9,288 bases of DNA from Porphyrobacter sp. (GTDB lineage Bacteria > Pseudomonadota > Alphaproteobacteria > Sphingomonadales > Sphingomonadaceae). The position numbers and the translations under genes were made by a program. The notes under the pieces were generated by a model. The model ran no database searches and was not told the DNA's origin. It saw nothing but the letters and a program-made list of their open reading frames with translations. The stretch lies in assembly GCA_018991295.1 (NCBI GenBank), contig JAGKSZ010000042.1, positions 1 to 9,288 on the forward strand, read 5' to 3'. The first letter of the stretch is position 1; every line of letters begins with the position of its first letter. Shown piece by piece: positions 4,747 through 9,288 of the stretch.

Positions 4747-7451
4747 CAGAATTGGGTTCCTACGTTGAAGGTGAAGCGCCGCTCGTCATCGCCTTCCACC
4801 TTGCGGATGGTTTGGGCAAAGTCGATGCGGAAAGGTCCGAAGGGCGAGTTCCAGTTGACCCCGATCCCGGCGGTAATACGCGGGCTGGGCGAATTGCCGA
4901 GGAACAGTTCGCGGATGTTGGTGCCGGGCTGGATCAGGCGGATGTTGGGCGAGCCGTCAGCCTGGGCGGCATCGGTGGTGATGTCGCCGGTGACAGGCAC
5001 CTGATAGAGCAGCTGCCCTTGATCGTCGCGCAGCTGGGTGCCGGTGGGATTGACGGTGAGCACCGGGGTTTCCACGCCCCAAAGCGCGCCGATATCGGTC
5101 CAGATCGAGGGGCGCAGGCCCAGTTCGCGCGCGCCCGACCCCAGCGGGATTTCAAGCTCGGCACGGCCCAGATAGTAATTGCGCCCGCCAATCGCGTCAT
5201 CGCGAACCTGGCGGCGTTCGGTGATGAAGGTCGGGTTGCCATCACCATCCAGCACCGGGCGGCCCAGATTGTCGAGGATCGACTGCTGGGTGAGAATGCG
5301 CGGCCCCACGCCGCGGATCGCATAGCCGCGGAACTGCGGTTCCCCGAGGAAGAAGCGGTCGGTCAGCAGCACATCATCGACGCCTGCGCCGGGGCGTTCC
5401 TGAAGCGGGATGATCGTGCCCCCTTCGGCCAGCACCGAGAAGATGAAGCCCGAATTGCCGACATTCCAGAACTGCTGCGCGCGGCCACGGAAGCGGGCAT
5501 AGCGCACGTCGCCGCCCAGGCCTGCAAACTCGGCACTGAGCGAAATGGTCTTGCCGCGCGAGGGACGGATACGCGAGTTCAGCGAATTGTAGTTGAGGCT
5601 GAGGCCGACAATCGAGCTCAACCGCTGCCCGATCGCATCGCACAGGAAGCGGCCTGCACGCAGCGGATCGCACTCGGTCGTGCCGTCACCATCAATGTCC
5701 GAGAAGAACAGCGTCCGGTCCAGCGACACATCGTCGTAGTTCAGCGTGTAGCTGCCGACCAGCGCCATATATTCGGTCAGCGGCACGCCTGCACGCAGCG
5801 AAAAGCCGGTGGTGGCCTGCTGGAAGGTTGTGTTGCGATTATTGCCGGTGAAGTTGAAGCTGTTGAAATCGCGCCGGTAGATATCAACGCCGCCGGAGAT
5901 ATTGCGATCAAACAGATAGGGATCGGAGAAGCTCACCTGCGCCGAGCGCGAGAACTGCGAATAGTTGAGGCTCAGGCCAATGGTCTGCCCCCGCCCGCGG
6001 AAATTGCGCTGACGGATGGACCCGGCCAGAATGAACTGCTCGATCGAGGAGAACCCTGCCGAGAACTGCAATTCGCCGGTCGGCAGTTCCTCGACATTGG
6101 CCTCAAGCACGATGCGGTCGGGCGCGCTGCCCTCGACCTGCTTGACCTCGAAGTTTTCCTGAAAATAGCCCAGCGAATTGATGCGCGCATTGGTGCGCTG
6201 CACGGCAAGGCTGTTGAAGGCATCGCCCTCGGCCAGGCGGAACTCGCGGCGCACGACCTTGTCCTGCGTCAGCGTGTTGCCGTTGATATCGACCCGCTCG
6301 ACATAAACGCGCGGCGCTTCCCGGAGAAGGAAGGTGACGTTCATCTTGCGGTCGGCAGGGTTGCGGTTGAAGCGCGGCTGCACGTCGGCAAAGGCATAGC
6401 CATAACGGCCCGCCAGCTCGGTCAGCTGTTCGACCGTGTCCTCGACCGTCTTGGCGTTGTAGAAATCGCCGTCCTTCATCGGCAGCTGGGTGCTCATCAC
6501 GTCGCTGTCAAAGTCGCGCAGCTGGCTGTCGACCTTGACCTCGCCGAAGGTGTAGCGCTCGCCTTCCTCGACAACGTAGGTGATGATGAAGTCCTGCTGA
6601 TCCGGCGTCAGTTCGGCCACAGCCGAAACAACGCGGAAATCGGCATAGCCGTTGGTGAGGTAGAACTGGCGCAGCTTCTGCTGGTCAAAGGCCAGACGGT
6701 CCGGATCGTAGCTGGTGTTCGAGCTGAAGAAGCTGGTCAGGCGCGCCTGCTTGGTCACCATTTCGCCGCGCAGCTCGCCATCGGAAAACTTCTCGTTGCC
6801 GAGAATGTTGATCTGGCGGACCTTGGACTTGGGGCCTTCGCTGATTTCAAAGACGATATCGACGCGGTTCTGGGGCAGCTGCACCAGCTTGGGTTCGACC
6901 CGCGCCGCAAACCGCCCCTGCCGCTTGTAGAGCTCGATGATGCGGGCCACATCCGCGCGGACCTTGGAACGGGTGAAGATCTGGCGCGGGGCAAGCTTGA
7001 TTTCAGGCGCGATCTTGTCGTTCTTGAGGCGCTTGTTGCCTTCCAGAACGATGCGGTTGATCACCGGGTTTTCCGTGACCGAAATGACCACGTTGCCGTT
7101 GTCGTTGCGGATCGAATAATTCGCAAACAGTTCGGTGGCGCTCAGATCCTTGATCGCCTCGTCGGCGGCGGTGGCGGTATATTCCTGCCCCACGCGCAAA
7201 CGGATGTAGCTGAGGATGGTGGTCGGCTCCAGCCGCTCGGCCCCGACCACGGTGATGGTGCGGATGGTGTTGTCGCGCGCGGCCGCCGCTGGCGCCGCAG
7301 GGGCGGCCGGCTGGGTCTGCGCTTCGGCCAGCACCGGCACACCGGCAAGGATCGAACCGCAGGCCAGAAGGCTCACCAGCCGCAGCGGTGCGCGCGGGGC
7401 AACGGGATTGCAGGTGACCGGCATCGTGCCCGTCTCGCTCATTGACTTCAT
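4746..7451 (-). CDS. bamA: Outer-membrane protein assembly factor BamA (Omp85)
   Basis: Essential core of the BAM complex, which folds beta-barrel proteins into the outer membrane. The protein has 901 residues (E. coli BamA: 810). It starts with a long signal peptide with hydrophobic 24-42 and a likely cut after A44, then an Ala/Pro linker (45-59). Five POTRA domains span roughly 62-456 (for example ITVVGAERL, IVLEGNKRL, INILGNEKF, VDINGNTLT). The 16-strand barrel spans about 460-901. The conserved loop-6 motif is FRGY at 707-710, followed by GVGP. The protein ends in the aromatic beta-signal ...FTFNVGTQF. Extra length lies in loops; one at 585-604 carries DIDGDG and two cysteines. ATG 7451 is used, but ATG 7442 and 7424 in the same frame are possible and neither has a strong ribosome-binding site. 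A 183-nt gap upstream suggests its own promoter. Confidence 0.97.
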   Translation of the reverse strand: MKSMSETGTMPVTCNPVAPRAPLRLVSLLACGSILAGVPVLAEAQTQPAAPAAPAAAARDNTIRTITVVGAERLEPTTILSYIRLRVGQEYTATAADEAIKDLSATELFANYSIRNDNGNVVISVTENPVINRIVLEGNKRLKNDKIAPEIKLAPRQIFTRSKVRADVARIIELYKRQGRFAARVEPKLVQLPQNRVDIVFEISEGPKSKVRQINILGNEKFSDGELRGEMVTKQARLTSFFSSNTSYDPDRLAFDQQKLRQFYLTNGYADFRVVSAVAELTPDQQDFIITYVVEEGERYTFGEVKVDSQLRDFDSDVMSTQLPMKDGDFYNAKTVEDTVEQLTELAGRYGYAFADVQPRFNRNPADRKMNVTFLLREAPRVYVERVDINGNTLTQDKVVRREFRLAEGDAFNSLAVQRTNARINSLGYFQENFEVKQVEGSAPDRIVLEANVEELPTGELQFSAGFSSIEQFILAGSIRQRNFRGRGQTIGLSLNYSQFSRSAQVSFSDPYLFDRNISGGVDIYRRDFNSFNFTGNNRNTTFQQATTGFSLRAGVPLTEYMALVGSYTLNYDDVSLDRTLFFSDIDGDGTTECDPLRAGRFLCDAIGQRLSSIVGLSLNYNSLNSRIRPSRGKTISLSAEFAGLGGDVRYARFRGRAQQFWNVGNSGFIFSVLAEGGTIIPLQERPGAGVDDVLLTDRFFLGEPQFRGYAIRGVGPRILTQQSILDNLGRPVLDGDGNPTFITERRQVRDDAIGGRNYYLGRAELEIPLGSGARELGLRPSIWTDIGALWGVETPVLTVNPTGTQLRDDQGQLLYQVPVTGDITTDAAQADGSPNIRLIQPGTNIRELFLGNSPSPRITAGIGVNWNSPFGPFRIDFAQTIRKVEGDDERRFTFNVGTQF

Positions 7452-7634
7452 GCAGCTAAAATCCCGTTCTCAACCCTGTGCATCGCGATGCTTGCGATCC
7501 GTGTCGTGCCAATCTGCCAGCTACCCGCGTCCACCCCTGCCGCGCGGCTCCGTCCCCGGAAATTGCCTCTGCCCCATGTGCCTTCCGCAATCAAGCCGCG
7601 CGCACCGCAGCCGCCGTGCGTTTCCACCACACTG
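7452..7634. other. rseP-bamA intergenic region with palindrome
   Basis: This is the only sizeable gap inside the envelope cluster and probably holds a promoter for bamA-skp-fabZ. The most distinct element is a perfect 12-bp palindrome GCATCGCGATGC at 7480-7491, about 29 bp before the bamA ATG. No clear -35/-10 pair can be chosen by eye. An unbroken minus-strand reading frame (7669-7448) crosses the whole gap and ends in an ATGA overlap with the bamA start; it has no recognisable homology or ribosome-binding site and is not called as a gene. Confidence 0.5.
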
Positions 7635-8756
7635 TCAGCTGCCGAAGATGGGCAGTGTGATAATGTCATTCACCGTCACCACCACCATCAGCATCAGCAC
7701 CAGCCCAATGCCGGTGCGATAGGCCCACTCGGTCGCCTGCGGCCCCACCGGCTTGCGGCGAACCGCCTCGACCAGATAGAACATCAGGTGCCCGCCATCG
7801 AGCGCGGGGATTGGCAAGAAGTTGATGAATGCCAAATTAAGCGAAATGAGCGCGGCCAGTTCAATGAAGTTGAGCGGCCCGAGGCTCATCTGCTCGCCCG
7901 AATATTTGGCAATCTTGATCGGCCCGCCCATTTCGCTGAACGCCCGGTCGCCGCGCACGATCTGGGCGATGCCGGTGACCATCATCTGCATCGCGCCCAC
8001 TGATTGCTGCACCGATCGCACCGCTGCCTCGCCCACCGAAAGCGGGGCGAAGCGTTCCGCGGTTTCCAGCGTGCGGATCCCGATCAGGCCAACGGTCTGG
8101 GGATTGCCGAAGCCATCCTTGATCTGCTGCGCCATGGTGGTGACCGGCAGATCCAGACGCGTGCCATCACGCAGCACGGTAATCACGAAACGGTGATTGG
8201 GCCGCAGCATGATGGTCTGCTGGATGGTGCGCCAGTCAGCCATCGCCTCGCCATCGATCGCCACGATCCGGTCGCCAATCTGGAAACCGGCCTGCTTGGC
8301 CCGCGAATTTTCAGTGAATTCGGCAACCGTGCCGACTTCGTCGGGGGTGACAGGCAGGGGCTTTCCGAAGGCCAGGTTGAAGGCAAAGAAGATGGCGATG
8401 GCGACAACCAGATTGGTCACCGGCCCCGCGGCCACGATCAGCGCGCGTTTCCACAAGGCAGCGCTCTGGAAGGTGCCTTCCTCGGCCGGGGCGTGGGGAT
8501 CGGGAATGCTGGCAGGGTTCATGTCCCCCTTGAACTGGACATAACCGCCCAGCGGCAGCGCCGACAATTTCCAGCGCGTGCCCTGCCGGTCGGTAAAGCC
8601 CGCCAGTTCCTTGCCGAAGCCGACCGAAAAAGCCTCGGCCTTCACGCCGAACAGGCGGCCCACCAGCAGGTGGCCAAGTTCATGCAACGTCACCAGAGGC
8701 CCCAGCAGCAGCAGGAAGCCGATCACGTACATCCAGAAAGGGGGGCTTTCAAACAA
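7635..8756 (-). CDS. rseP: RseP-family intramembrane zinc metalloprotease (site-2 protease)
   Basis: Inner-membrane protease that cleaves anti-sigma factors and signal-peptide remnants inside the membrane. The 373-residue protein has the zinc motif H25-E26-L-G-H29 in the first transmembrane segment, the GGYVQFKGD loop at 70-78, GPVTN at 111-115, and the third zinc ligand D320 in NFLPIPALDGG. Transmembrane segments are near 9-32, 105-130, 296-318 and 348-367. A single PDZ domain (about 140-205, with GDRIVAIDG at 161-169) lies in the periplasm; E. coli RseP has two. The start is TTG at 8756, preceded after 8 nt by GGAGAG (8770-8765); the next in-frame ATG (8732) would remove conserved residues. 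The TTG lies within the last codons of dxr if the dxr frame is restored, so the two are translationally coupled. dxr-rseP-bamA order is standard for proteobacteria. Confidence 0.96.
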   Translation of the reverse strand: MFESPPFWMYVIGFLLLLGPLVTLHELGHLLVGRLFGVKAEAFSVGFGKELAGFTDRQGTRWKLSALPLGGYVQFKGDMNPASIPDPHAPAEEGTFQSAALWKRALIVAAGPVTNLVVAIAIFFAFNLAFGKPLPVTPDEVGTVAEFTENSRAKQAGFQIGDRIVAIDGEAMADWRTIQQTIMLRPNHRFVITVLRDGTRLDLPVTTMAQQIKDGFGNPQTVGLIGIRTLETAERFAPLSVGEAAVRSVQQSVGAMQMMVTGIAQIVRGDRAFSEMGGPIKIAKYSGEQMSLGPLNFIELAALISLNLAFINFLPIPALDGGHLMFYLVEAVRRKPVGPQATEWAYRTGIGLVLMLMVVVTVNDIITLPIFGS

Positions 8757-9288
8757 GGGCGGTGCTCTCCAGCAGGCCGAGCGCCTGCAACCGCGCAGAA
8801 CTGTCGAACGACCAGCACTTCCTCGAGGCTGGCCGGGCGCGGTGCGTCGTTGCTGCGTTGCAGCACCTCCTCCACCAGTGCCGCAATCCGGGTGAACCTG
8901 ATCTGACCGGCGAGGAAGGCGGCGACCGCCACCTCGTTCGCCGCGTTGAGGATCGCCGGGGCCGAGCCCCCGGCCCTGATCGCATCGCGGGCAAGGCGCG
9001 TGGCGGGAAAACGCGCTTCATCGGGCGCGTGGAAGGTGAGTTCGCCGATGGCCGCCAGATCAAGCGCGCTAAGCGGGGTTTCCATGCGCTGCGGCCAGGC
9101 AAGACACGAAGCGATCGGCACGCGCATGTCCGAAGGGCCCAGCTGCGCCAGGGTCGACCGGTCGCGGAATTCGACCATCGAATGGATCACGCTTTGCGGG
9201 TGGACCACAATCCCGAGCTTATCGAGCCCCACCGGAAACAGGTGATAGGCCTCGATATATTCGAGCCCCTTGTTCATCATCGTCGCCG
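8723..9288 (-). CDS. dxr: 1-deoxy-D-xylulose 5-phosphate reductoisomerase, 5'-truncated by the window, with an apparent C-terminal frameshift
   Basis: Dxr converts DXP to 2-C-methyl-D-erythritol 4-phosphate with NADPH, the committed step of the MEP isoprenoid pathway. Only the C-terminal half is in the window. It contains the active-site run TMMNKGLEYIEA, whose N, K and E are metal/substrate ligands, then HPQSVIHSMVEF, AQLGPSDMRVPI and ILNAANEVAVAAFL. After SLEEVLVV the open frame changes character and ends at 8723, 34 nt inside rseP, with a 27-residue Cys/Gly/Pro-containing tail unlike Dxr. The neighbouring frame, from about 8806 to a stop at 8749, reads DSSARLQALGLLEST, which aligns with the expected Dxr end (E. 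coli: SVDANAREVARK). One extra A:T pair at 8807/8808 explains this. The listed end is the literal open frame; the ancestral end is 8749. It could be an assembly error or a real mutation. Confidence 0.9.
   Translation of the reverse strand, partial: ATMMNKGLEYIEAYHLFPVGLDKLGIVVHPQSVIHSMVEFRDRSTLAQLGPSDMRVPIASCLAWPQRMETPLSALDLAAIGELTFHAPDEARFPATRLARDAIRAGGSAPAILNAANEVAVAAFLAGQIRFTRIAALVEEVLQRSNDAPRPASLEEVLVVRQFCAVAGARPAGEHRPCLKAPLSGCT

Noticed and set aside
7353..7370. LLACG in the BamA signal peptide as a lipoprotein lipobox
   Set aside because: The hydrophobic stretch before the Cys is too short and continues after it to a normal AEA-type cleavage site; BamA proteins are not lipoproteins.
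4740..7445. A 901-codon open frame on the plus strand exactly opposite bamA
   Set aside because: It is the antisense shadow of a high-GC gene. Its translation has no domains, is rich in Arg/Ala/Asp/His typical of such shadows, and the opposite strand encodes an unmistakable BamA.
7497..7514. A TGGCAC box upstream of bamA resembling a sigma-54 -24 element
   Set aside because: The required TTGC element at -12 is not at the right spacing, so only half of the promoter signature is present.
8004..8906. A 300-codon plus-strand frame opposite rseP and dxr
   Set aside because: Antisense shadow; both minus-strand genes have intact catalytic motifs there.

Overview
The window is GC-rich chromosomal DNA from an alphaproteobacterium, most likely a member of Sphingomonadales (Erythrobacteraceae/Sphingomonadaceae type). 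The evidence is the dxr-rseP-bamA-skp-fabZ gene order with no lpx genes between skp and fabZ, the style of the proteins, and the high G/C at third codon positions. Almost everything is core housekeeping. I see no mobile element, CRISPR array, phage gene or defence system.

Layout. On the minus strand at the left edge is the start of ccmC (haem handling for cytochrome c maturation), cut by the window edge. Upstream of it are a Glu/Leu/Phe/Val-type amino acid dehydrogenase and, only 47 nt before that, a tRNA-His(GTG) gene. A structured 232-nt intergenic region separates this block from the only plus-strand genes: a 2-oxoglutarate/Fe(II) prolyl-4-hydroxylase-like oxygenase and a short TraR/DksA-type zinc-finger protein, overlapping by one base. 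These converge on rpmE (ribosomal protein bL31), which is on the minus strand and has a clear intrinsic terminator.

From about 3.55 kb to the right edge is a minus-strand envelope-biogenesis cluster, transcribed dxr -> rseP -> bamA -> skp/ompH -> fabZ. It links isoprenoid precursor synthesis (Dxr), intramembrane proteolysis (RseP), the outer-membrane protein insertase (BamA), its periplasmic chaperone (Skp) and the fatty-acid dehydratase (FabZ). dxr/rseP and bamA/skp overlap, which suggests translational coupling. A 183-nt gap before bamA leaves room for a second promoter.

Points most worth a second look: (1) an apparent +1 frameshift near 8807 that replaces the conserved C-terminus of Dxr; (2) a textbook EF-hand-like loop inside the Skp coiled coil, and a DxDGDG loop plus a cysteine pair in a probable surface loop of BamA; (3) a hairpin that would mask the ribosome-binding site of the amino acid dehydrogenase just after tRNA-His; (4) the oxygenase/zinc-finger pair; (5) the missing lpxD/lpxA between skp and fabZ. 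I do not see a wholly new multi-gene system. The novelty is at the level of domains and regulation.
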